Source: CAVUXJ01 sp963814975 (GTDB taxonomy: Bacteria; Acidobacteriota; Vicinamibacteria; Vicinamibacterales; CAVVIG01). Taken from it: a stretch of DNA of 64,000 bases. The DNA lies in assembly GCA_963814975.1 (NCBI GenBank), contig CAWFFB010000030.1, positions 186,001 through 250,000 of the forward strand. The letters run 5' to 3'. The notes under the pieces are model-generated. The model saw only the letters and a program-made list of their open reading frames with translations, was not told where the DNA came from and ran no database searches. Numbering within the stretch: the stretch's first letter is position 1; each line of letters begins with the position of its first letter. Position numbers and translations under genes: made by a program. Below are positions 17,974 through 26,083 of the stretch, piece after piece.

Positions 17974-18990
17974 ATGAGCTTGAGGCTGCCGAGACTTGTC
18001 GTTGCGTTGTTCGCCTCCACCGCATGCGTGGCAGGCGCTCAGGCGCAATCGAGTTATCCGTGTGCGAACGATCTGCCCAATCCGTACCGTCTGGTGACGA
18101 ATTGGGCGACGACGCCGCGCGGTTGGGCGCCGATCAGCGCGATCACGGTCGATGACAGGAACAATTTCTGGGGCGTCGACCGCTGCGAGGAGCCAGGCTG
18201 CAAGTCCGTGTTCGAAATTGGCCCCGACGGGAAGACGATCCGGAATTTCGGCACCGATCTGTTCGTCGAGCCGCACCAGGTCGCCGTCGATCATGACGGC
18301 AATGTTTGGGTGGCTGATGCGAGCGCGAAAGGCGCGAAGGGTCTGCAGGTGACAAAACTGAGCCCGGATGGACGCGTGCTCTTGAAGCTCGGCAAGCCGG
18401 GTCAGGGACAGGGCAGCGCGGCGTTGGATAGTTTCGATTCACCGACCGGAGTCGCTGTTTCCAGCAATGGGGACGTCTTTATTGCCCAAGGCCATGGCGA
18501 GAACCCGAACAATTCGCGCATTCTGAAATTCACCAAGGACGGCAAGTTCATCAAGAGCTTCGCGACCTATGGCGCCGGGAACGGGCAATTGCGCTCGCCG
18601 CATGCGATTGCCATCGACCGCCAGGACCGGCTCTACGCCGCCGACCGCAGCAATTCGCGCGTCGTGGTGTTCGACAAGGAAGGGAATTTCCTCGCCGCCT
18701 GGAAACAGTTCGGCCGGCCGAGCGGAATCGCTGTCGACAAGAACGACATGCTCTATGTGATCGATTCCCAATCGTCGGACAACCAAGGCGCGGCCAATTA
18801 CAATCCCGGCTGCAAGCGCGGCATCCGCGTGGGCAGTGTGAAGGACGGCAAGGTCACGGCCTACATCCCGCCGCCGCCACCCGCCGATCCGAAATGGCAG
18901 CCGGCCATCGGCATCGCCGCGGATCAGAATGGCAATATCTACGCCGCCTCCGACGACCAGCACAATGTGGTGAAGTGGGTGAAGAATTAA
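17974..18990 (+). CDS. Secreted NHL-repeat beta-propeller protein (PAL-like)
   Basis: 338 residues starting at ATG 17974 (GGGAG 8 bases upstream). A signal peptide ends near AGAQA/Q. The mature N-terminus DLPNPYRLVTNW is shared with the gene at 19356-20468. Five or six NHL blades follow: PHQVAVDHDGNVWVAD, SPTGVAVSSNGDVFIAQG, SPHAIAIDRQDRLYAAD, PSGIAVDKNDMLYVID, IGIAADQNGNIYAAS. NHL propellers of this layout include peptidylglycine alpha-hydroxyglycine lyases and lactonase-like proteins; the reaction here is unknown. AAT, AAC and AAA codons seem more frequent than in flanking genes, which hints at transfer. It converges with its paralogue. Confidence 0.8.
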   Translation: MSLRLPRLVVALFASTACVAGAQAQSSYPCANDLPNPYRLVTNWATTPRGWAPISAITVDDRNNFWGVDRCEEPGCKSVFEIGPDGKTIRNFGTDLFVEPHQVAVDHDGNVWVADASAKGAKGLQVTKLSPDGRVLLKLGKPGQGQGSAALDSFDSPTGVAVSSNGDVFIAQGHGENPNNSRILKFTKDGKFIKSFATYGAGNGQLRSPHAIAIDRQDRLYAADRSNSRVVVFDKEGNFLAAWKQFGRPSGIAVDKNDMLYVIDSQSSDNQGAANYNPGCKRGIRVGSVKDGKVTAYIPPPPPADPKWQPAIGIAADQNGNIYAASDDQHNVVKWVKN

Positions 18991-19355
18991 CCGGCGGAGG
19001 GGACCGAAGCTAGCCTCCTGGTAGGATTGACCTCGGACCTCCGGTGTCCTCCTCTATTCCACGACATCAAAGCGCAGGCCGCTCGAACCTTCGCCGCGGC
19101 CGACCGTCTTGCGTCGGCCGATCCACAGTCACGGGCTGCCGTCGAACCAGCGGGCGTATTGATAGGAACGGGTGCCCCGGCAGCCTTCGCGTGGGATCTC
19201 CTCGTCGAAAATGTCGAGAGGGCCGACGCTGGGTTTCAGGATGGGTCCGGAACTGGCGCGGTAATCCGTAAGGCCGCTCCTTGGCTGTGTCGGGGTTCGT
19301 GCCCGTTTAGGAGTAGCCGTCGTCCCGTTTCCAGTTCCCGACCCTGCAACCAAAG
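18991..19355. other. Convergent intergenic region between two NHL genes
   Basis: 365 bp between converging stops. I see no gene; ORFs here lack family features. A bidirectional terminator would be expected, but no clean GC hairpin with a T tail stands out. Confidence 0.4.
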
Positions 19356-20468
19356 CTACTGGTTTTTCTGGCTGCGAGGGGTATCGCTGCGGGACCGCTT
19401 GATGTACTTCGTCAGTCCTCCGGAAGGAGTCTCGGCCCCAAATACGTTCCCTGCGGCGTCAACCGCGACGCCACCGGCGGCGGTTCCCCCTTCGCGTATG
19501 TTGTTCGCGTGCGGCGGAATGAAGAACATCACTTTACCGTCCGCGTTGCCGATTCGAATACCCTTCCTCCAACCTGGGTTGACGAGGGAATCCGATCCCG
19601 AGTCGCTCGTGTAAACGATGTCATTCCTGATGTACAACCCGCTTGCGCGACTGAATTGCTTCCACTCGTCAAGGTACTTGCCGTCCTGATCGAAGATCTG
19701 GAGACGAAAGTTGGCGCGGTCAGCGACGAACAAGCGGCCACGGGAATCGAACGCCAGCGCGTGCGCCCGCTGGAGTTCCCCCGGGCCGGAACCGAACTTG
19801 CCCCAGCTCTTGAGGAACTTGCCGTTGCGATCGAACTTCACGATGCGTCCGACCCTGGTGGACGGAGTCGTGTTCTCGCCTCCATCATGGCCGTCCGCCA
19901 CGAAAATATCGCCGTTGGGGGCCGTGATGACGGCGGCCGGCTCGTTCAACAAATCGGGCGGATCACCTGCCGTGCCTGGCTTTCCAAGCGTCATCAACAC
20001 CTTGCCGTCCGGGCTGAACTTGATGACCGTGTGGCCCTTGGCTTTCTCTGCCGGAAACTTCTTCAGTTCGTCAGCGGTCGTCGCGCGCCCGTCGGTCACC
20101 CAAACATTCCCTGCTCGATCCACGTGAATCCCGTGTGGATAGACCAACATGCCCGCGCCAAAGCTCTTCACAAGCTTGCCGGACGGATCGAATTTGAGCA
20201 CAACGGTCAGGTCCGATCCCGCACAGGAATCTGCGCCGCACCTGTCAACGGCCCAGACGCTCTTTCCGTCAGGATCGATATCGACCCCTGACGTATTTCC
20301 AAAGATTCGTCCTCCGGGAAATTTTCCCCAGTCGCTGATCGTTTCGTATGGATTGGGCAGATCATTGACGGGTGTGACGGCACCCTGGCTATGGGCGCCT
20401 TTTCCATAGAGTGAGACGATCGCAACGGCTGCTGCAATCCTTGTTACTGCGAACAGACGGCTGCTCAT
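19356..20468 (-). CDS. Secreted NHL-repeat beta-propeller protein, paralogue
   Basis: Start chosen at ATG 20468 because GGAAG stands 4 bases upstream and a signal peptide follows directly (MSSRLFAVTRIAAAVAIVSL, cleavage after AHS); ATG 20507 gives a longer form of 383 residues. The mature N-terminus NDLPNPYETISDWG mirrors the DLPNPY start of the gene at 17974. Blades: TSGVDIDPDGKSVWAVD, YPHGIHVDRAGNVWVTD, EPAAVITAPNGDIFVADG, RAHALAFDSRGRLFVAD, AGGVAVDAAGNVFGAE. It is periplasmic or extracellular. It is divergent from the flavin monooxygenase operon (456 bp apart), so shared regulation is possible. Substrate unknown. Confidence 0.8.
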   Translation of the reverse strand: MSSRLFAVTRIAAAVAIVSLYGKGAHSQGAVTPVNDLPNPYETISDWGKFPGGRIFGNTSGVDIDPDGKSVWAVDRCGADSCAGSDLTVVLKFDPSGKLVKSFGAGMLVYPHGIHVDRAGNVWVTDGRATTADELKKFPAEKAKGHTVIKFSPDGKVLMTLGKPGTAGDPPDLLNEPAAVITAPNGDIFVADGHDGGENTTPSTRVGRIVKFDRNGKFLKSWGKFGSGPGELQRAHALAFDSRGRLFVADRANFRLQIFDQDGKYLDEWKQFSRASGLYIRNDIVYTSDSGSDSLVNPGWRKGIRIGNADGKVMFFIPPHANNIREGGTAAGGVAVDAAGNVFGAETPSGGLTKYIKRSRSDTPRSQKNQ

Positions 20469-20924
20469 CGAGCTTCCTTTCGGGACTTTAACAGTCATGG
20501 TCTCCACAGTCTAATCGTGAATTGAGAACGTCGGGGCGGAGACGCGTTCTCAGGGCGAACCGGGCATCCGAGCTCTCAGTGCCCGGCACGTTCTCGGACC
20601 TCACTCCCAGGTATATCGGAAGCCCGAGATTCGTAAAAGTCAGAGACTGTTGTGCGGCAGCGCGTCGGGTGTTGATCGACGGACGAGCGGTCAAACGGAG
20701 AGGGGAGCTCGTCGGGTTCGATCCTGCATTTCCGGCGCGGCGCCAAACTGGTCTATCGTTTCGTAAAGGACGACCCGGAACGCCGACGAACAAGCCGCAT
20801 CTGGAATTCCACAGGCTGGACATGACCACCGACTCGTCGACTGAAAGTTATCCCGCCGGTATCGGACAGAGGATTCTCGCCGACGTCGCATTTGGTCGGC
20901 GCAACAGGACGGACAGCTATTCCG
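20469..20924. promoter_or_regulatory. Divergent intergenic region before the seven-gene catabolic operon
   Basis: 456 bp between the NHL gene and the flavin monooxygenase. It should contain both promoters. I found no recognisable gene, long palindrome or riboswitch-like fold by eye, and no regulator gene adjoins it. Confidence 0.4.
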
Positions 20925-22151
20925 ATGAAGCCTGACGATCTGGTGTTGATTGCCGGCGGCGGGCCGGTCGGGCTCCTTTGTGCCCTGTTGTTGGGGCGGC
21001 GCGGTCTGCGGGTCCGCCTGTTCGAAGCGTGTGCCTCGCCGCAGGAAGATCCGCGCGCGGCGACCACCCACCCTGCAACCCTCGAGGTGCTCGGCGAGGC
21101 GGGACTGGCGGAAGACCTCGCCCGCGTCGGGCTGGTGGCGCCGATCGTTCAGTTCTGGGACCGGCCAACCGGCTCGCTCATTGCCGAATTCGACCACGCG
21201 ATATTGAAAGACGACACAGCGTATCCCTTCGTCGTGCAGTGCGAACAATTCAAGACAGCGATGCTCGCGCTGAAGCGACTCAGGGATCTTCCCAACGTCG
21301 AGATTCTGTTCGAACACGAAATCGTCGATGTGTCGCAGACCGGACGGCATGTCAGTGCCAGCGTGCGTGAACCAGGACGCGTCACGAGGCATGTCGGCGG
21401 GTATCTCATCGGTGCTGATGGGGGCCGCAGCACGGTGCGCAAGCAAACGGGCATTTCCTTCGACGGGTTTACCTGGCCCGAACGCTTCATCGTGCTCACG
21501 ACGCCCTTCGATTTCGAGACTGGTATCGGCTGCTGCACGCGGTCCTATTTCGCCGACCCCGAGGAGTGGTGCAATTGCTTCAAAGTGTCGGCGAACGGGC
21601 CGCCCGGCCTCTGGCGAGTGGTGTTTCCCACCAATCCCGATACCCCCGACGAGGAGCTGATCAGCGACAAGGCGGTTCAAGCGCGACTTCAGAAGTTTTT
21701 CCGGTTGTCGACGAAGTACAACATCGTTCACCGCAATCTGTACGTCACGCATCAGCGTGTGGCGAGCACCTTCCGCCTGGAGCGGGTGTTGCTCGCGGGC
21801 GACGCCGCCCATGTCAACAATCCCATCGGCGGCATGGGGCTGAACGGCGGCCTTCAGGACGCGGCCAATCTTTCGGAAAAGCTTGCGTCGGTTCTGCTGG
21901 ATGGCGCGTCCGACCGCCAACTCGATCTCTACGACAGGCAGCGCCGCACGGTCGCGATCGACTTCGTGCAGCAGCAGAGCATCGACAACAAGAAGCGGCT
22001 GGAGGCGCGCGATCCCGAGATCCGGGCCAGGCATCTCGCCGAACTGCGCGACATCGCCGCCGATCCGTCGAGGGCGCGGCAATTTCTGCTGCGGACCTCC
22101 ATGATCGCCAGCCAGCGCCGCGCGGCCGCCATGAGGCTGGAGGAAGCGTGA
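20925..22151 (+). CDS. FAD-dependent aromatic-type monooxygenase
   Basis: A 408-residue class-A flavoprotein hydroxylase (PF01494 type). The dinucleotide motif GGGPVG is at residues ~10-15, the DG motif GYLIGADGGRS at ~156-166 and the GD motif LLAGDAAHVNNPIGGMGLNGG at ~288-308 (both FAD ribityl/pyrophosphate contacts). It uses NAD(P)H and O2 to hydroxylate a phenolic or N-heteroaromatic ring; closest in style to 3-(3-hydroxyphenyl)propionate hydroxylases, but the substrate is not readable. Start ATG 20925 is chosen because the family N-terminus begins there (the frame is open to 20892). First gene of a seven-gene run; the next start is 1 base past its stop. Confidence 0.87.
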   Translation: MKPDDLVLIAGGGPVGLLCALLLGRRGLRVRLFEACASPQEDPRAATTHPATLEVLGEAGLAEDLARVGLVAPIVQFWDRPTGSLIAEFDHAILKDDTAYPFVVQCEQFKTAMLALKRLRDLPNVEILFEHEIVDVSQTGRHVSASVREPGRVTRHVGGYLIGADGGRSTVRKQTGISFDGFTWPERFIVLTTPFDFETGIGCCTRSYFADPEEWCNCFKVSANGPPGLWRVVFPTNPDTPDEELISDKAVQARLQKFFRLSTKYNIVHRNLYVTHQRVASTFRLERVLLAGDAAHVNNPIGGMGLNGGLQDAANLSEKLASVLLDGASDRQLDLYDRQRRTVAIDFVQQQSIDNKKRLEARDPEIRARHLAELRDIAADPSRARQFLLRTSMIASQRRAAAMRLEEA

Positions 22152-22152
22152 T

Positions 22153-23082
22153 GTGAAGCTCGCGGTCCCGGATCTCATCTCGAACTCGTACCTTCCGGCG
22201 GTGGCGGCCATCGAGCTCGGCTTCTTCAAGCGCGAGGGCCTTGACGTCACGCTCGAACTGATCTTCCCGGTCGACAAGGCCTACGCGGCGCTCGCAAATG
22301 GCCAGGTCGATCTGGTCGGCGGCTCCGCGCACTCTGCCCTGGCTGCCTTTCCCGAGTGGGACGGTGTGAAGCTGCTCTGCGCGCAGGGGCAAGGCATGTA
22401 CTGGTTCCTCGTCATGCACGCGGATTTGCAGGCGAAGCGCGGCGATGCCGGCAGCGTCAAGGGACGCAGCATCGGGGCGGCACCCTGGGTGGATATGGGG
22501 CTGCGGGGTCTTTTGGAGGCGTCCGGCATCGATCTGGTACGCGACGACGTGCGTATTGCACCCGTGCCGGGGGCGGCAGGGGCCGGGGTCAACTTTGGGG
22601 TGACCGCGGCGAAAGCCCTGGAACAGCGCCAAATCGACGGATTCTGGGCCAACGGTATGGGCGCCGAGGTCGCGGTGCGTCGCGGCGTCGGTATGGTGGT
22701 CTTCGATGTCCGCCGTGGCGACGGCCCTGCGGCCTGTTTCCATTTCACCATGGCCTCGCTCGCGGCGGCAGATCGGCTGATCGCCCATTCGCCGGAGACT
22801 GCTGCGGCAGCGGTGCGCGCGATTGTCAACACCCATGCCGCGCTCAAGGCTGACCCCGGGCGTGCAACCGAAGTGGGGCGAAAACTTTTCCCACCCGCCG
22901 AGGCGGAACTGATCGCGGAGCTCATCCGGCGCGACCTGCCGTTCTATGATGCATCGATCTCACAAGCCTCCGTTGCCGGCATGAACCGCTTCGCGCGCGC
23001 GTCGGGCATTCTGAACACCGACCCTGCCTACGATCGGATCGTCGCCACCCAATTTCGTGGCCTGTGGGAAATGGCGGATTGA
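22153..23082 (+). CDS. NMT1/periplasmic-binding-fold protein without signal peptide (first)
   Basis: 309 residues, GTG 22153. The N-terminus MKLAVPDLISNSYLPAVAA enters directly into the first strand of the type-2 periplasmic-binding (NMT1/THI5/SsuA) fold. ELGFFKREGLDVTLELI, GQVDLVGGSAHSALAAF and VKGRSIGAAPW are standard family landmarks. There is no signal peptide, lipobox or TM helix, so it should stay in the cytoplasm, and no ABC permease or ATPase is in the operon. It could therefore be an enzyme rather than a transport protein: the 4,5-dihydroxyphthalate decarboxylase family uses the same fold. Which reaction is unknown. Confidence 0.8.
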   Translation: MKLAVPDLISNSYLPAVAAIELGFFKREGLDVTLELIFPVDKAYAALANGQVDLVGGSAHSALAAFPEWDGVKLLCAQGQGMYWFLVMHADLQAKRGDAGSVKGRSIGAAPWVDMGLRGLLEASGIDLVRDDVRIAPVPGAAGAGVNFGVTAAKALEQRQIDGFWANGMGAEVAVRRGVGMVVFDVRRGDGPAACFHFTMASLAAADRLIAHSPETAAAAVRAIVNTHAALKADPGRATEVGRKLFPPAEAELIAELIRRDLPFYDASISQASVAGMNRFARASGILNTDPAYDRIVATQFRGLWEMAD

Positions 23083-23126
23083 CACGGTTCGCACGTCGGA
23101 CTTAGCCTGTCGACAGCAGGAGGGAC

Positions 23127-24002
23127 ATGGTGCCGTCGGTTCACGAAAAGCCGGTCATCAGGATTGCGCCCAACAACCCGGTCTTCGATCTCCCGGTCAT
23201 CGTCGGCATCGAGGAGGGCCTGTTCGACGCGGCCGGTCTGGACGTCGGTTTCTCCGCCACCTATGCCGATCGCGAGAAGGACAAAGCGGAACGTCCGATC
23301 ATGTCGCGGCTCAAAGAGCAGATGTTCGAGTGCGGGTCCGCGGACAGCTACAACGTCTGCGAATGGGCGAGCATCGACCGGCTGGAACGCGGCGCGCGGG
23401 CCGGCAACATCGCGGCGCTGCGTGCCGCCGTGGCGGCGCAGGCCATCTTGACGTTCGATGAAGCGCTGCAGGTCCCTCGCGACCTCGCCGACGTGCCGGT
23501 TGTGGTTCAGGAGCTCACCGGCTCGCATTACTGTACGGTGCAGATGCTCGAAAGTGCGGTGGGCCCGGAGCACGTCAGGATCGAGCGCGGCGGGCTGCCA
23601 CAAATGCGCTGGGCGGCGCTCGAGGCGGGCACCATCCGCATGGCAACGCTGATGGAGCCGTTCATCAGCCTCGGCCTGAAGGCAGGAGCGCACCTCATCG
23701 CTGCGTGCTTCTACCGCGGAGGCGAGGTGATCTCACCCGATCTGACGCCAGCGCAACGCAAGGCGTACTACGATGCGGAAAACCAGGCAGTGGATCGCAT
23801 CAACGCCGACTTCTACAAGTACGCCCACCATGTCGCGGCGCACGCCAACGGCGCGTTGCAGCCGCATGAGCTGCTGCGGGCTTTCGTGCGCTACAAGCAT
23901 GTCGACTCCTACGATCCGGTCCTGTTTGCCCGCACCTACGACTGGATGAAGGCGCGTGGGCTCACGGAAGGCGGCAGCGAACATGCCGCGCTCGTCATTT
24001 GA
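23127..24002 (+). CDS. NMT1/periplasmic-binding-fold protein without signal peptide (second)
   Basis: 291 residues from ATG 23127 with a strong GGAGGG site 4-5 bases upstream. The fold is the same as the preceding gene (IRIAPNNPVFDLPVIVGIEEGLFDAAGLDVGF, i.e. strand-helix-strand of the type-2 binding fold) but the sequence is only distantly related. FECGSADSYNVCEWASIDR replaces the usual GxxD substrate loop, and the C-terminal ~80 residues (YYDAENQAVDRINADFYKY) are a helical extension. No export signal. The two paralogues together suggest a hetero-oligomer or two successive steps. The stop overlaps the TTG start of the MFS gene by three bases. Confidence 0.75.
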   Translation: MVPSVHEKPVIRIAPNNPVFDLPVIVGIEEGLFDAAGLDVGFSATYADREKDKAERPIMSRLKEQMFECGSADSYNVCEWASIDRLERGARAGNIAALRAAVAAQAILTFDEALQVPRDLADVPVVVQELTGSHYCTVQMLESAVGPEHVRIERGGLPQMRWAALEAGTIRMATLMEPFISLGLKAGAHLIAACFYRGGEVISPDLTPAQRKAYYDAENQAVDRINADFYKYAHHVAAHANGALQPHELLRAFVRYKHVDSYDPVLFARTYDWMKARGLTEGGSEHAALVI

Positions 24003-25237
24003 ACCCGGCCTCGGCAGTCTATCGGTGGAACATCTTGCTGCTGCTGGCGGGCTCGCAGGCGATCGCCTATATCGATCGCGTCAATTTCGCCGTGGTCGCG
24101 CCGCACCTCATCAAGGTCTACGACTACACTCCGACTCAAGTCGGCATTCTTCTCTCCGCGTTCAATTGGGCGTTCACCTTCTCGCTGCTGGCGGCGGGTC
24201 CGCTGGTCGATGTGATTCGTCCGCGGCGCGCCTATTCGATCGGGGTCGGATTCTGGTCGCTTGCGACGGCGCTCTGCAGCCTGACGAAATCATTTGCCCC
24301 GCTGCTGGTGTTCCGCGCCCTCGTCGGCGTCGGCGAGTCGGTAATGATTCCATCGGGCGCGCGGGTGATTCGCGAGACGTTCGACAAGAAGCATCGCGCC
24401 TTGGCTGTCGGAACCTTTTTCGCCGGCAACAGGATCGGCCTCACACTCGGCATCCCGCTCGCCTCGGTCGTCCTGGTGAATTGGGGGTGGGAGTGGGTCT
24501 TCTACATTACAGGATCGCTCGGCCTCTTCTGGGTCGCGTGGTGGCTCGCGGTTTATAGTCCGCCGCCTGACGAGGAGGCGACCCGCGCGCAGCCGCATGA
24601 AGCCCGGGACCAAATCAGGTGGGCGACGCTCCTCAAATACCCCACGACCTGGGGCGTCATGCTGGGGCAGGCTGGCTATCTCTACATCTACTACGTCTTC
24701 GCAACCTGGCTGCCCGGCTACCTTGTCTTGCAGCGCGGCCTGTCGACGCTGACCACCGGTTTCGTCGGGATGCTGCCGTTCCTCGTGGGAACGACGTGCG
24801 TCATCCTCGGAGGGTGGGCGGGGGACCGCCTGATCGCGGCGGGATGGCGCGTCACGCTGGTGCGCAAAGGGTTCGCTGTCGGCGGCCTTTTCGGCGGCAC
24901 GGTTTTCACGATCGCAGGCGCCTACACTCCGGACGACGTCTTGGCGATCACCTTCCTGACGCTTTCAGTTGCAAGCGTCAGTTTCTCCACGGCGGCGGTG
25001 AACTCCATCCCGATCGACGTGGCGCCGGCCCACATCGTCTCCTCGCTGGTGTCCTTGCAGAATTTCGGCGGGAACGTCGGCGGGTCCTTCGCGCCGCTCG
25101 TCACCGGCGCGTTGATTTCGGCTTCCGGAGATTTCACAGTTCCGCTGCTCGTGGCGGCCGGCGTTGCCCTCGTCTTCGGTTGCGGCTCGTATGGTCTGAT
25201 TGTCGGCAATCTCGACCGGGAACTGGGAACGCGATAG
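23999..25237 (+). CDS. MFS permease (anion:cation symporter type)
   Basis: 412 residues with 12 predicted TM helices, major facilitator superfamily, resembling the ACS branch (phthalate, glucarate and hexuronate permeases). YIDRVNFAVVAPHL in helix 1 is the family signature; the loop 2-3 motif is GPLVDVIRPRRAYS. TTG 23999 is the start, overlapping the upstream stop (TTGA), which implies coupling. ACS members import organic anions, often aromatic or sugar acids, and this probably delivers the operon's substrate. The next gene starts 10 bases downstream. Confidence 0.87.
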   Translation: MNPASAVYRWNILLLLAGSQAIAYIDRVNFAVVAPHLIKVYDYTPTQVGILLSAFNWAFTFSLLAAGPLVDVIRPRRAYSIGVGFWSLATALCSLTKSFAPLLVFRALVGVGESVMIPSGARVIRETFDKKHRALAVGTFFAGNRIGLTLGIPLASVVLVNWGWEWVFYITGSLGLFWVAWWLAVYSPPPDEEATRAQPHEARDQIRWATLLKYPTTWGVMLGQAGYLYIYYVFATWLPGYLVLQRGLSTLTTGFVGMLPFLVGTTCVILGGWAGDRLIAAGWRVTLVRKGFAVGGLFGGTVFTIAGAYTPDDVLAITFLTLSVASVSFSTAAVNSIPIDVAPAHIVSSLVSLQNFGGNVGGSFAPLVTGALISASGDFTVPLLVAAGVALVFGCGSYGLIVGNLDRELGTR

Positions 25238-25246
25238 GAAAGCTCT

Positions 25247-26083
25247 ATGACATCGTCTGCAGACTTCCCCAACCTGCCATCGGTCTGGCTTCACGAGCTC
25301 ACATGGGAAGAGGTGGCGTCGTACCTCCGCCGCCGCGACACCATCATCGTCCCGTTCGGAACCACCGAACAGCATGGTCCCGCCGGGTCGCTTGGACTGG
25401 ATGGGTACGTGGCGATCGGCCTTGCCGAAGACGCTGCCAGGAAGGCCGGAGTGCTTTCGGCTCCTCCGGTGTGGTACGGCGACTCCAGCCATCACCTGGG
25501 GTTCCCCGGAACCATCTCCTTGAGAACCGAAACGGTCATGCAGATCGTGTACGACATCGTGCGCTCGCTGGCTCGCCACGGTTTCAAGCGGATCCTGCTG
25601 CTGAACGGGCACAAGTGGACCAACCTGCCGGCGCTCACCAGCGCCGCCCGCAACATCCGCGAATTCGAGCTGCCTGGCGTGCTGACGGCCGTGGCGGATC
25701 CGATGTACCTGGCGCGCGGGGTCGCCGGAAAAATCAAGGAAGCAAACGAGCACCATGCGGGAGAATTGGAAGTGTCACAGGTCCTTTACAAATTTCCTCA
25801 CACGATCAGGCCGGACAGATTTTCAGACGCGGCGTGCGACTTCAACCAAGCGCTCGGGCCCTTTGCCAACGACGACCTTTTTGGCGGCGGGCGTGACACG
25901 ATTGACCAGCCCTGGACATCCTGGGACCAGAAGCGGATGGCGCCAACGGGCCAGTTCTCATCCAACCGCGCCGCTTCGTCAGAGAAGGGAAAGCAGTACC
26001 ACGACTACATGGTGGACCGGCTCGTGGAATATCTGAACTGGTGGCAGTCCTACCAGGGGCCGCTCGGCCAGGAAACGGCGTGA
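25247..26083 (+). CDS. Creatininase-family metal-dependent amidohydrolase
   Basis: 278 residues matching the creatininase family, whose members (creatininase, FAPy deformylase ArfB, MftE) hydrolyse cyclic or linear amides with two divalent metals. Visible ligands or landmarks: Glu in PFGTTEQHGP, Asp in LGLDGY, His in GDSSHHLGFPGT, NGHKWTN (usually NGHGGN) and Glu in NEHHAGELE (usually HAGExET). NGHKWTN in place of NGHGGN is atypical and may change substrate. The protein is cytoplasmic. In this operon it could open a lactam/amide ring or release formate or ammonia. Its stop overlaps the next start by 3 bases (GTGA). Confidence 0.85.
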   Translation: MTSSADFPNLPSVWLHELTWEEVASYLRRRDTIIVPFGTTEQHGPAGSLGLDGYVAIGLAEDAARKAGVLSAPPVWYGDSSHHLGFPGTISLRTETVMQIVYDIVRSLARHGFKRILLLNGHKWTNLPALTSAARNIREFELPGVLTAVADPMYLARGVAGKIKEANEHHAGELEVSQVLYKFPHTIRPDRFSDAACDFNQALGPFANDDLFGGGRDTIDQPWTSWDQKRMAPTGQFSSNRAASSEKGKQYHDYMVDRLVEYLNWWQSYQGPLGQETA

